A stretch of DNA of 64,000 bases from assembly GCA_021713395.1 (NCBI GenBank), contig JAKJJT010000001.1, positions 186,001 to 250,000 on the forward strand, read 5' to 3'. A model generated the notes under the pieces. That model saw nothing but the letters and a program-made list of their open reading frames with translations. It was not told where the DNA came from and searched no databases. Shown here piece by piece: positions 6,699-14,913 of the stretch. This stretch comes from Thiotrichales bacterium 19S9-11 (GTDB taxonomy: Bacteria; Pseudomonadota; Gammaproteobacteria; Francisellales; Francisellaceae). Position numbers and translations under genes: made by a program. The first letter of the stretch is position 1; every line of letters begins with the position of its first letter.

Positions 6699-7694
6699 GG
6701 TATTGACATTGAATACAAAATGGGAGAGAAAACGAGCGAAGAAATAATAAGCTCAGGGATTGTTCCAGCTAGAAATGCTAAGGAGTGGTTTAAAATAGCT
6801 GATAAGCTTTTTGAGGGTATTGATAAGCAGCTTCTTGCTGATAAACAAAGCATTAACAGAAGTGAAAATAAAGTTGATGAAATTTATAATCGGCTTTTTT
6901 TATTGCAACATCCACCACCTGTAGAAGGTCAAAATACCAGATCAGAAGCAGATGAGACTACAAATGAAGTGCTTGCTTTTAAGAGGTTGCTAGCTATTGA
7001 TCCGAAGGTAAAAGATGAGCTAAACTCTGAACTAAAGGGTTTTTTAGCAATAGCAGAGGACGCTGATATGTCAGTCCAAGCATATTGTGCAGCATACCGC
7101 TTGAAAAAGTTATCACATCACCGTGAAACATTTATTGCAATGAAAGACTCCATGAACGCTAATAGATTATTCAGGGACCAAGGAGGAGTTATTAATGATG
7201 ATAATCAGAATAATGATATGTTAATATATAATAATATATTGAGTTTGCCTGATACATCTAAAGCTTGTGATATCAAAATTCCTAGTATTCAAAATATTAA
7301 CATGAATGCAGTTAATCAGTTTAAAGATTATTTAGGCAAACATCATTCTACTATTGATCAAAATACATTGAACATGAGAGATTTTACATCAACAGATATA
7401 GTAAATCTAATGGAGAGTTTTAAAAAGATTGATGCTAGTTTAGATGATTCTGAAGCTCTCAAAGGCTTGATCAAAGAGAAGCAGCAAGAGAAGCAGCAAG
7501 AGAAGCAGCAAGAGAAGCAGCAACAGCAACAAAGACAATCCTTTGTATCATCTCTAAAAGAAGGTGCTATTGAAGTTGCTAAAGTATTTAGTTCAATTGA
7601 CCCAACTAGTCAGATGAGTAATCCTACGACACCGTTTATAGGACAAGCTCATACAAGTAGTAAAAAAGAATATAGTAATAATGGTCCAAAATAA
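6696..7694 (+). CDS. Orphan 332-residue protein with an EKQQ repeat, candidate effector
   Basis: I do not recognise a family. The protein is hydrophilic, without signal peptide or membrane segment. Residues 1-170 look helical; around residue 260 there is a low-complexity coiled stretch made of four EKQQ units followed by glutamines, and the last 50 residues are polar and probably disordered (rich in S, T, N and P). It shares its upstream module and downstream helix-turn-helix remnant with the 580-codon gene but not its protein sequence. A clear terminator follows. Effector-like by layout and composition only. Confidence 0.68.
   Translation: MGIDIEYKMGEKTSEEIISSGIVPARNAKEWFKIADKLFEGIDKQLLADKQSINRSENKVDEIYNRLFLLQHPPPVEGQNTRSEADETTNEVLAFKRLLAIDPKVKDELNSELKGFLAIAEDADMSVQAYCAAYRLKKLSHHRETFIAMKDSMNANRLFRDQGGVINDDNQNNDMLIYNNILSLPDTSKACDIKIPSIQNINMNAVNQFKDYLGKHHSTIDQNTLNMRDFTSTDIVNLMESFKKIDASLDDSEALKGLIKEKQQEKQQEKQQEKQQQQQRQSFVSSLKEGAIEVAKVFSSIDPTSQMSNPTTPFIGQAHTSSKKEYSNNGPK
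7476..7523 (+). repeat. Tandem 12-bp repeat inside the 332-codon gene
   Basis: Four exact copies of GAGAAGCAGCAA, coding for EKQQ, then CAGCAACAA. Being a multiple of three, the unit can expand or contract without loss of frame. Confidence 0.95.
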
Positions 7695-7733
7695 ATAAAT
7701 AGAGCTTTTAGGCCATATTATTTTAAACTTATG

Positions 7734-7762
7734 AAAGCTTGTTCTTGAATAAGCTTTTTTTT
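7734..7762 (+). terminator. Rho-independent terminator after the 332-codon gene
   Basis: The stem AAAGCTT/AAGCTTT with a ten-base loop (itself able to pair TTC with GAA) is followed by a run of T residues. Confidence 0.75.
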
Positions 7763-7910
7763 ATTCAAAAATAACCTTTGGTTGTTTACCAATCACTTCA
7801 GCGATTTTAAAAATAGTTTGCGTGGTGAAGTTGGTTTCACCTTTAAGAATGCGACTAGTTTGAGAGTCACTGGTGCCCAGTTGACGCTTAATTTCATTAA
7901 AGCCAAGGTT
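7761..7910 (-). pseudogene. Helix-turn-helix (Xre-type) gene remnant, copy b
   Basis: On the minus strand about 50 codons remain: LGFNEIKRQLGTSDSQTSR, then ILKGETNFTTQTIFKIAEVIGKQ and a stop at 7761. This is the C-terminal part of an Xre-type DNA-binding domain such as an antitoxin. Upstream the frame runs into a stop (TAG) and there is no start. The first 68 bp match 5992-6059. The 7695-8103 gap otherwise holds only the terminator and the operator of the next gene pair. Confidence 0.65.
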
Positions 7911-8090
7911 GGATGGTTTTAATATCTATAATATTTTAATTATAAAATCTAAAATTAAATTAATAATCATTTATATAGACTATATGTTAGAACCAGCAAA
8001 AACTTCAGGCTCAGCCAGAATTATTTTGCGAATAACTTTCCTCATTTGACGTATTTTTAATAAAAACCCATTTAATATTTTTATTATTGC

Positions 8091-8115
8091 AATATACGCC
8101 AAAATGGCGTATATT
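8091..8115. promoter_or_regulatory. Palindromic operator of the HigBA-type pair
   Basis: Perfect 11-bp arms AATATACGCCA and TGGCGTATATT separated by AAA. It sits about 40 bases behind a TTGACG hexamer (8046-8051) and overlaps the first ATG of the toxin frame, the usual place for autoregulation by the HigA-type antitoxin. Confidence 0.65.
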
Positions 8116-8435
8116 AATATTAAGACAAATAATTTGGTATTTAATTTGAAAAATATTGTTGAATTAACCCCTGAAGCTCAGAAGAAAATTAAAAAGTTAC
8201 CAAACCAAGTCATCACAAAATTAAAGCATTGGGTTAATCAGGTTGAATTATTAGGAGTCCGTCGAGTAATGCAAGTTAAAGGCTTTCACGATGAACCATT
8301 AAAAGGTAAAAGAAAAGGACAACGTTCAATTCGATTGAATAAAGCATACAGGGCATTTTATCGCAAATTGCCAAATTGCCAAATGGCGATATTGAGATAA
8401 TTGAAGTATTTGACATTAACAAACATGAATATTGA
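8104..8435 (+). pseudogene. RelE/HigB-type toxin, frameshifted by an 8-bp duplication
   Basis: The frame from 8104 reads ELTPEAQKKIKKLPNQV and KGFHDEPLKGKRKGQRSIR, LNKAYRAFYRKLPN, which is a RelE/HigB mRNA interferase. At 8365-8380 the 8 bases AAATTGCC occur twice in tandem. Removing one copy restores the frame to KLPNGDIEIIEVFDINKHEY and a stop at 8435, the usual end of this family. As it stands translation ends at 8400 without the last catalytic strand, so the toxin should be dead. The true start may be a downstream TTG (8134 or 8146), because the ATG at 8104 lies inside the operator. Confidence 0.8.
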
Positions 8436-8446
8436 GGAGAATTAAC

Positions 8447-8764
8447 ATGAATGTAAGCGCTTCTAAATTTTTAGATGATTTAGTGCCAGAGCCTACAACT
8501 TTTGGTTCTTTAATCAAAAACATTAGATTGACTGAGTATGATAATATGACTCAACAAGAATTTGCTGAGAATGTTTTAGATATTAGTAAAACTCGACTAT
8601 CTGATATAGAAAATAACCGTAAACCAACAAGTATTAAAAAAGCTGTTGAATTGGCAATTACTTTAGGTCAAAGCAAACGTTATTTTGTACTTATCATTAT
8701 GCAAGACATGCTTAGAAATAATCATCTTAATTATAAAATTTCATTGGATAATGCAGCAGCCTAA
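8447..8764 (+). CDS. HigA-type Xre family antitoxin
   Basis: A 105-residue helix-turn-helix protein. TFGSLIKNIRL, MTQQEFAENVLDISKTRLSDIENNRK and the following helix form an Xre fold; the C-terminal FVLIIMQDMLRN segment is typical of antitoxins paired with HigB/RelE toxins of this subtype. AGGAG seven bases before the ATG at 8447 fixes the start. It lies 11 bases behind the repaired toxin stop, in the toxin-first order of higBA. It appears intact although its toxin is broken. Confidence 0.85.
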   Translation: MNVSASKFLDDLVPEPTTFGSLIKNIRLTEYDNMTQQEFAENVLDISKTRLSDIENNRKPTSIKKAVELAITLGQSKRYFVLIIMQDMLRNNHLNYKISLDNAAA

Positions 8765-8796
8765 AGCTAATTTTAATGAAAACCAATAAGTCATTA

Positions 8797-9662
8797 GGCC
8801 TCGTGAACAAAAAATTATCTGAGCCATATCAATGCTCCAGCAAAGCATAAAAATCCAGCATATGCTTCCACAGTCTTATCAAATCGAGAAAACACTCTGC
8901 GAAACTGCTTAATTTTAGAAAAGAAACACTCTATTAAATGCCTTTCTTTATATACATGCTTATCAAAATGATGGGGTTGTACAGCATTTTTTCTAGATGG
9001 AATCACAATTTCACAGTGATTATTGCTCAACATTTTCTTCATTTCGTCAGAATAGTATGCTTTATCAGCAAGAATGGTTGTTCGCTTAATATGTTTTAAT
9101 AACTCATAGGCAATTGGTATATCATGGCTTTTACCTTCCGTTAATCTAAAAGCAATGGGGTTACCCAAAGCATCAACAACCGCATGAACTCTAGTAGTAA
9201 ACCCTCCAACGCTTCTGCCTAAAGCATGTTGTTTATTTCCGTTAAGCTTTTGCCCAGAAGCACAGGCGTGCGCTCTGATAATGGTTGAATCAATCATTAT
9301 TTGTTGAGAGTCAATATCACTGACATAATTCATCAGCTTTGACCAAATACCTTTTTCAGACCATCGTTTAAATCATCTATGTACGGCTCTAAAGTTACCA
9401 TAGCACTTAGGCAATAAGCGCCACTGACAGCCAGTTCTGAGGGTATACCAACAGCCTTCAATAAACTGCCTTAGCTTCTTCTGATTTTTAGTATGCAATC
9501 CTTTTTGTGTACTTAAAAAGAGAGAAATGCTTGACCAACAAGTAGAAGTAATGTGACAATCCATATTTGGCAGTTCCATGTGTTGAAATGTTAATTTGCA
9601 GATTTATTTTTACAACTGGTACTGCCTTTTTCAACTCTAATTTAAAATTTGTTCACGGAACC
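8797..9662 (-). mobile_element. IS5-family insertion sequence (IS427-like group)
   Basis: About 866 bp bounded by imperfect inverted repeats: GGCCTCGTGAACAAA at the left and, on the other strand, GGTTCCGTGAACAAA at the right. Both ends are flanked by TA (8795-8796 and 9663-9664), consistent with a short target duplication. It carries one transposase frame on the minus strand, interrupted by a stop. Confidence 0.85.
8815..9579 (-). pseudogene. IS5-family DDE transposase with an in-frame stop
   Basis: The N-terminal part (9579-9373; HITSTCWSSISLFL, RTGCQWRLLPK) and the C-terminal part (9333-8815) are in the same reading frame, separated by one TGA at 9373-9375 where family members read an arginine (VHR, stop, FKRWSEKGIW). 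The catalytic parts are present: DSTIIRAHACASG with the first Asp, ADKAYYSDE with the second and KERHLIECFFSKIKQFRR with the Glu. Because the frame is unchanged this is a nonsense mutation (CGA to TGA fits), not a programmed frameshift. The element is probably unable to move by itself. Confidence 0.82.
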
Positions 9663-9709
9663 TAATTTAAAATGAAATCAATATTAATATATTAGATATA
9701 AAACAAGAA

Positions 9710-10447
9710 CTAATCCTTAACCCCTAATGCAAACCAGTAAGTTTTAAAAGCATCTTCAACAATTTGACTAATTAGTTCAATAAAGGGCTCATAGTTATTT
9801 TGAGTATGTGCGATATCAAGTGCATTATAGTATTCCAATCTTTTTTCAACTGGTAAGATAGCCGCAGGATAACCATTTTGCATGAGAATTAGGTTCATCA
9901 AAAGACGAGAAGTTCTGCCATTTCCATCAACAAAGGGATGAATTTTAACAAATTCACCATGCATTCTTGCTGCTTGTTCAATGGGATGTAAATCTTGCCA
10001 GCTTTCATAGTCTTTAATAAGTTGAGCCATGAGTTCATTTAATTGATAATGTTCAGGCGGAATATGATTAGCCCCCATGATTCTAACATTAATTGTACGG
10101 TATTTGCCGGCATTGGCATCATCAATACTTTTTAAAATAAGTTGATGAATTGATTTAATCGTCCATTCGCATAAAGGTTCTTTATCTTTTATTATTTCTT
10201 CAAGATATAGAATTGCATCTTTATGGTTAATTGCTTCAAAGTGTTCACGTAACGTTTTACCACCAACGGTAATACCTTCAAGGGCAACTTTAGTTTCCTT
10301 TAGCGTTAAAGTATTACCTTCAATTGCATTAGAGTGATATGTCCAATTAAGAATTAGATTATCATATAAATTATCAACGAGTTCTTTTGATAAAGGTCGA
10401 TAACTATCAAGGCGCTGCTTCATTTGATCAAATTTACTAAAATCCAT
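9710..10447 (-). CDS. Fic family protein (class II, with inhibitory helix)
   Basis: A 245-residue Fic-domain protein. The active-site loop HPFVDGNGRTSR begins at His170, and the N-terminal inhibitory motif SNAIEGN (residues 39-45) matches the (S/T)xxxE(G/N) pattern of self-inhibited class II Fic enzymes, in which Glu43 blocks productive ATP binding. Fic proteins usually transfer AMP to a hydroxyl of a target protein. There is no winged helix, unlike the broken Fic gene at 2654. It stands alone on the minus strand, just beyond the insertion sequence. Its target is unknown; an effector-like or a toxin-antitoxin-like role are both possible. Confidence 0.88.
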   Translation of the reverse strand: MDFSKFDQMKQRLDSYRPLSKELVDNLYDNLILNWTYHSNAIEGNTLTLKETKVALEGITVGGKTLREHFEAINHKDAILYLEEIIKDKEPLCEWTIKSIHQLILKSIDDANAGKYRTINVRIMGANHIPPEHYQLNELMAQLIKDYESWQDLHPIEQAARMHGEFVKIHPFVDGNGRTSRLLMNLILMQNGYPAAILPVEKRLEYYNALDIAHTQNNYEPFIELISQIVEDAFKTYWFALGVKD

Positions 10448-10620
10448 GGGCTTAACTTACAGTCGTTAATTTAATATTTGTTATTATAATTAAATTATAC
10501 ATTAGCTTTAAAGGCAGTCAAATATTTGAAAGATAAACTAAATCAGTTGCTTGATACTAAAAACCTTATATCAGAACCCAAATAAGTACACATTTTACTT
10601 TATGTTTAAATCCTAACTGG

Positions 10621-10646
10621 TATACTCTTAATTTTTTAAAATTAAG
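10621..10646 (+). promoter_or_regulatory. folE promoter region with palindrome
   Basis: A TATACT -10-like hexamer (10621-10626) is followed directly by the perfect palindrome CTTAATTTT-TT-AAAATTAAG (10627-10646), which would lie at the start of the transcript. The -35 region (TTTATG, 10599-10604) is weak. It may be an operator or a leader hairpin. Confidence 0.35.
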
Positions 10647-10674
10647 TATTATTCTTAAATAATAGGTAAGATAA

Positions 10675-11313
10675 ATGAGCGTTGATACACCAGCTAAAGA
10701 CTCTAGTCTAATCGAATCATTACAAATGAACTTTGACTCAAAGAAGCTCAAACCAACAAAAGAACAAGCCCAGGAAGCGGTAAGAGTACTACTTTCTTAT
10801 ATTGGTGAGGATATCAATCGTGAAGGTCTTATTGATACGCCAAAGCGTGTGGTCAAAGCTTATGAAGAATACTTTAATGGTTACAAGTTTGATGCAAGAG
10901 AAGTTTTAGCAAGAACTTTTGAAGAAACATCAAACTATGATGATATTGTTTTACTAAAAAATATGCGCTTAGAATCACATTGTGAGCACCACATGGCACC
11001 GATGATTGGTTTAGCTCATGTGGCTTATCTTCCATCAAATCGTGTGGTTGGCATTAGTAAAATTGCACGCGTGGTTGATATTTATGCGAAACGCTTACAA
11101 ACTCAAGAAGTTTTAACAGAACAAATTGCATTAGCCATTGAAGAAGCACTTGATGCAAGAGGTGTTGCTGTGATTATTGATGCAAAACACCAATGTATGA
11201 CAACTAGAGGCGTGCACAAGCCGCAAACTTCAACAGTGACAAAAAGCTTAAAAGGTGCGTTTAAAACAGAAGCACATTTACGCCAAGAATTGTTCCAATT
11301 ATTGGCAAATTAG
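10675..11313 (+). CDS. folE: GTP cyclohydrolase I
   Basis: A 212-residue type I enzyme that converts GTP to dihydroneopterin triphosphate, the first step of folate (and tetrahydrobiopterin-like) synthesis in the cytoplasm. The zinc ligands are visible as Cys103 and His106 in SHCEHH and Cys174 in KHQCMTTRG, with the 71-residue spacing known from the E. coli enzyme. EGLIDTPKRVVKAYEE and VVGISKIARVVDIYAKRLQ are family signatures. The N-terminal 25 residues are variable. It seems to be transcribed alone. Confidence 0.97.
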   Translation: MSVDTPAKDSSLIESLQMNFDSKKLKPTKEQAQEAVRVLLSYIGEDINREGLIDTPKRVVKAYEEYFNGYKFDAREVLARTFEETSNYDDIVLLKNMRLESHCEHHMAPMIGLAHVAYLPSNRVVGISKIARVVDIYAKRLQTQEVLTEQIALAIEEALDARGVAVIIDAKHQCMTTRGVHKPQTSTVTKSLKGAFKTEAHLRQELFQLLAN

Positions 11314-11383
11314 CTTTTTTTACTTAAAGAAATAGGTAAACATTCACTCTGATATTTGCCGCAAATGCACATCAATCAATCTC

Positions 11384-11398
11384 ATGAGACTGTCTCAT
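11384..11398. promoter_or_regulatory. Palindrome between folE and clpS
   Basis: ATGAGAC-T-GTCTCAT is a perfect inverted repeat in the 271-bp gap. There is no T-run behind it, so it is a candidate operator rather than a terminator; no regulator is recognised. Confidence 0.3.
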
Positions 11399-11534
11399 TT
11401 AAAAATAAATATAAAACAAATAGATAAATATAAATTTAGCGCAATAAGTCATAAAAATTTATTAAAAAATTGCCGCAAAAATTTGCTTTTTTGTTTATTT
11501 TTTGATCTAATTCTAATATTGAATTTTTAACCCG

Positions 11535-11554
11535 CCATATCGTTAATGATATGG
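11535..11554. repeat. Inverted repeat upstream of clpS
   Basis: CCATATC and GATATGG with a six-base loop, 30 bases before the clpS start. It may form a hairpin in the leader or be an operator. Confidence 0.35.
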
Positions 11555-11584
11555 AAACTAAGAACTAAAGAGGCTAGACTAACA

Positions 11585-11908
11585 ATGGTAGTAGAAGATA
11601 TGATCCGCGACTGCCCTAAGGTTGCATTAGAGGTAATTAGGCAGCCAAATAGAAAATTAGCGCCGATGTATAGTGTTGTGATGTTAAATGATGATTACAC
11701 GCCGATGGAGTTTGTTGTCAGTCTATTAGAGACTGTTTTTCACCTTGATGAAAAACAAGCAACTAAGGTGATGTTGCAAGCCCATTATGATGGAAAGGCA
11801 TTATGTGGTATGTATCCAAGAGACATTGCAGAGACAAAAGTTACTCAAGCGGTTGATGTTGCAAGGAAGTGCGGTCATCCACTTTTATGCGTTACGGAAG
11901 TAAATTAA
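11585..11908 (+). CDS. clpS: ATP-dependent Clp protease adaptor ClpS
   Basis: A 107-residue adaptor that delivers N-degron substrates to ClpAP. The core YSVVMLNDDYTPMEFVVSLLETVF contains the Asn-Asp-Asp that reads the substrate N-terminus, and the middle has the QATKVMLQAHYDGKALCG helix and the CGHPLLC end typical of the family. I choose the ATG at 11585 (MVVEDM) because family members have a short flexible N-terminus of this length and an AAAGAGG site lies upstream; an earlier in-frame ATG at 11546 lies inside the inverted repeat. It is followed by clpA, the usual pair. Confidence 0.95.
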   Translation: MVVEDMIRDCPKVALEVIRQPNRKLAPMYSVVMLNDDYTPMEFVVSLLETVFHLDEKQATKVMLQAHYDGKALCGMYPRDIAETKVTQAVDVARKCGHPLLCVTEVN

Positions 11909-12038
11909 AGGCGCTTATTTTATTTTTCTATTGGCTTAAGGCTTGAAGAAAGCGTTGGCTTAAAGTTATTTTCAATGATACCTTAGTAAGTATGAAGGAT
12001 TATTGGATAAACCAACGCTAAAGAGGAAGTTTAAGCCT

Positions 12039-14276
12039 ATGCTAAGTAAGGAACTAGAACAAACATTAAATATTGCTTTTAAAGAGGCCAGAGAGCATCG
12101 TTATGAGTATTTAACGGTTGAACACTTGCTTTATGCGCTTTTGGTCGATCAAACAACAAAGAAAGTTTTAAGTGCTTGTGGCGCAAACCTTGATCGCCTA
12201 CGTAATGAGCTGTCTCAATTTGTTAAAGAGACCACACCTAAAATCCCAGAAAATGAAGATAAAGACACACAACCAACACTTGGTTTTCAACGTGTTTTGC
12301 AAAGAGCTGTCTTTCATGTGCAGTCATCAGGTAAGACAGAAGTAACAGGTGCAAATGTCTTAGTTGCAATTTTTAGTGAGCAAGATTCAGATGCGGTAAG
12401 CTTTTTGAAAAAAGAAAATGTGACAAGGCTAGATGTTGTTAATTTTATCTCCCATGGCGTAACTAAGTCTAATGCCAATAAGTTAGGTGATGAGTCATTA
12501 GTTGAAGGCGATTCATCAAGAGAGCCTTCACCTTTAGAGCTTTATGCGGTTAATTTAAATGAACGAGCGAAAGCCGGTAAGATTGATCCATTAATTGGTA
12601 GGAGCGATGAGCTTGAGCGTGTGGTTCAAGTCTTATGTCGTCGCCGTAAAAATAATCCATTACTTGTCGGTGAAGCAGGTGTTGGGAAAACAGCGATTGC
12701 TGAAGGTTTAGCTAAGAAAATTGTTGAAGGTGATGTGCCTGAAGTAATTAAAGATGGTGTTATTTATGCACTAGATTTAGGGGCGTTATTAGCAGGGACA
12801 AAGTATCGTGGAGATTTTGAGAAACGCTTTAAAGCAGTTTTAAAACAACTACAAGAAGAAGCAGGCGCAATTTTATTTATTGATGAAATTCATACAATTA
12901 TTGGCGCAGGGGCAGCCTCTGGTGGGGTGATGGATGCATCAAACTTAATTAAACCATTATTAGCAAGTGGTGATTTACGTTGTGCAGGCTCAACAACTTA
13001 TCAAGAGTATAGAAGTATCTTTGAAAAGGATCACGCACTAGCAAGGCGCTTTCAAAAAGTTGATATTGAAGAGCCATCCATTGAGCAAACGTATCATATA
13101 TTAAAAGGCTTAAAACCTTATTTTGAAAAGCATCATAATATTAAATATACACTACCAGCATTAAAAGCAGCAGCAGAGTTATCAGCAAAGCATCTAACTG
13201 AGCGCTTTTTACCAGATAAGGCAATTGATGTGATTGATGAGGTTGGTGCTTATCAACGAACCATCAGTCAGAAGCGTCGTAAAAAGATAATTTCAGTGCC
13301 AGATGTTGAAAATATGATTGCTAAAATGGCGCGCGTGCCAACTAAGAGTGTCTCAACTTCTGATAAAGAGTCATTAAGTAATTTAGAGCGTGATCTTAAA
13401 ATGCTTGTTTATGGTCAGGATGATGCCATTAGTGCTTTGGTGTCAACGATTAAGCTTGCAAGAGCAGGCTTAAGAGATCCGCATAAACCATGGGGAAGCT
13501 TCTTATTTGCAGGCCCAACAGGTGTTGGTAAAACAGAAGTAACTCAACAGTTAGCTCGCTTAATGGGGATTGAGCTGATTCGTTTTGATATGTCTGAATA
13601 TATGGAACGTCATACCGTATCTCGCTTAATTGGTTCGCCTCCTGGCTATGTTGGTTATGAAGAAGGTGGCTTATTAACCGATCAAGTTATGAAACATCCG
13701 TATTCTGTTATTTTATTAGATGAGATTGAAAAAGCGCATCCAGATGTTTTTAATTTATTATTGCAAGTAATGGATAATGGTACCTTAACCGATAATAATG
13801 GTAGAAAAGCTGATTTTCGTCATGTGGTTTTAATTATGACAACTAATGCGGGTGCGCAAGAAGCATCAAGAAACTCCGTTGGTTTTACTGAGCAAGATAA
13901 TACGACAGATTCACTTGAGACGATTAAACGAGTCTTTAGCCCTGAGTTTCGTAACCGATTGGATGCGATCATTCAGTTTAGAGCATTAACCGTTGATGAT
14001 GTAACTTGCGTTGTTGATAAATTTATTGCACAGCTTCAAGGACAATTAGATCACCGGGGTGTCTCTCTTGAAATTACAGATAAAGTGAAAGCATGGTTGG
14101 CTACAAGGGGTTATGATGAGAAAATGGGTGCGCGTCCAATGTCTCGTTTAATCCAAGAGAAAATTAAAAAGCCATTAGCAGAAGAAATTTTATTTGGTCG
14201 TTTAATTTCAGGAGGTCGAGTCAAGCTTGTTGAAAATAAAGATGAGCTAGAACTTGATTTTAGTGAAAGTGAATAA
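12039..14276 (+). CDS. clpA: ATP-dependent Clp protease ATPase subunit ClpA
   Basis: A 745-residue AAA+ unfoldase that feeds proteins to ClpP. The N domain ([20 protein letters not shown], about 1-145) binds ClpS. The first ATPase domain has Walker A GEAGVGKT at about 211 and the second GPTGVGKT at about 492; [15 protein letters not shown] and the sensor region GARPMSRLI are also present. The start at 12039 aligns with the E. coli MLNQELE start and has AAGAGGAAG ten bases upstream; an upstream extension to 12003 (TTG) is not supported. Length agrees with the E. coli 758 residues. Confidence 0.97.
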   Translation: MLSKELEQTLNIAFKEAREHRYEYLTVEHLLYALLVDQTTKKVLSACGANLDRLRNELSQFVKETTPKIPENEDKDTQPTLGFQRVLQRAVFHVQSSGKTEVTGANVLVAIFSEQDSDAVSFLKKENVTRLDVVNFISHGVTKSNANKLGDESLVEGDSSREPSPLELYAVNLNERAKAGKIDPLIGRSDELERVVQVLCRRRKNNPLLVGEAGVGKTAIAEGLAKKIVEGDVPEVIKDGVIYALDLGALLAGTKYRGDFEKRFKAVLKQLQEEAGAILFIDEIHTIIGAGAASGGVMDASNLIKPLLASGDLRCAGSTTYQEYRSIFEKDHALARRFQKVDIEEPSIEQTYHILKGLKPYFEKHHNIKYTLPALKAAAELSAKHLTERFLPDKAIDVIDEVGAYQRTISQKRRKKIISVPDVENMIAKMARVPTKSVSTSDKESLSNLERDLKMLVYGQDDAISALVSTIKLARAGLRDPHKPWGSFLFAGPTGVGKTEVTQQLARLMGIELIRFDMSEYMERHTVSRLIGSPPGYVGYEEGGLLTDQVMKHPYSVILLDEIEKAHPDVFNLLLQVMDNGTLTDNNGRKADFRHVVLIMTTNAGAQEASRNSVGFTEQDNTTDSLETIKRVFSPEFRNRLDAIIQFRALTVDDVTCVVDKFIAQLQGQLDHRGVSLEITDKVKAWLATRGYDEKMGARPMSRLIQEKIKKPLAEEILFGRLISGGRVKLVENKDELELDFSESE

Positions 14277-14354
14277 TCATAACATTTTAGTTTTATCTAA
14301 TATATAATTCTTACATACTCTAACCCTAGCTTATTTATACAAGGAGTTAAGTTA

Positions 14355-14852
14355 ATGATTGCAGATGAAATTAAAAAACTAAGCGAGCTTAAAGATACAG
14401 GCGTTATTTCAGAAGAGGAATTTCATAAAGCAAAAGAAAGGCTATTAGGTAAAAAGCATAAATCCCAACATCAGACAGGTACAATTTATGGGCTTAACGA
14501 GAGTATGTGGTGTACTTTTATGCACTTGTCACTTTTGGCAGGCTTTATTGTGCCAATTTTAGGTTTGGCGATTCCTTTTGCATTATGGATTATTTCAAAA
14601 GATGTCTCTGATAAAGCTGATCAAACTGGGCGCATGCTTGTTAACTGGATTGCAAGTTTGGTTATTTATTTTATTGCCTCAGTTATCTTAATGGCAGTTT
14701 TTATTGGTTGGCTTTTACTTGTTGCCTTAGTGATTGTTAATATTGCCTTTATTATTATTGGTGCAACCAAAGCAGCAGATGGTGAGTTTTGGCGTTATCC
14801 ACTGTCAATTAAATTTTTAAGCCTAGAAAATAATAAAGAAGCTACCCTTTAA
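14355..14852 (+). CDS. Membrane protein with SHOCT and DUF4870 domains
   Basis: A 165-residue protein. The first 32 residues (IADEIKKLSELKDTGVISEEEFHKAKERLLG) form a SHOCT oligomerisation helix pair. After a short linker comes a DUF4870-like membrane part with segments at about residues 52-78, 95-118 and 120-140 and the loop DKADQTGRMLVNWIAS. The function is unknown; DUF4870 proteins are small bacterial membrane proteins. An AAGGAG ribosome binding site precedes the ATG. Confidence 0.8.
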   Translation: MIADEIKKLSELKDTGVISEEEFHKAKERLLGKKHKSQHQTGTIYGLNESMWCTFMHLSLLAGFIVPILGLAIPFALWIISKDVSDKADQTGRMLVNWIASLVIYFIASVILMAVFIGWLLLVALVIVNIAFIIIGATKAADGEFWRYPLSIKFLSLENNKEATL

Positions 14853-14913
14853 GCATAAAATTCGTTATCCTTAAACCCATATTTGCTTAGTATAGCATTT
14901 AGGAGTCATGCTT

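Noticed and set aside
7476-7523. CRISPR-like short repeat array
   Set aside because: The 12-bp units are contiguous, without spacers, and are in frame within a gene.
4214-7694. Orphan genes as diverged copies of one gene
   Set aside because: Despite identical upstream modules I find no shared protein motif or matching order of features between the two.
8815-9579. Programmed frameshift in the insertion sequence
   Set aside because: The two halves are in the same frame; only a TGA separates them, so it is a nonsense mutation.
12003-12038. N-terminal extension of ClpA
   Set aside because: It needs a TTG start without a binding site; the ATG at 12039 aligns with the known ClpA start.
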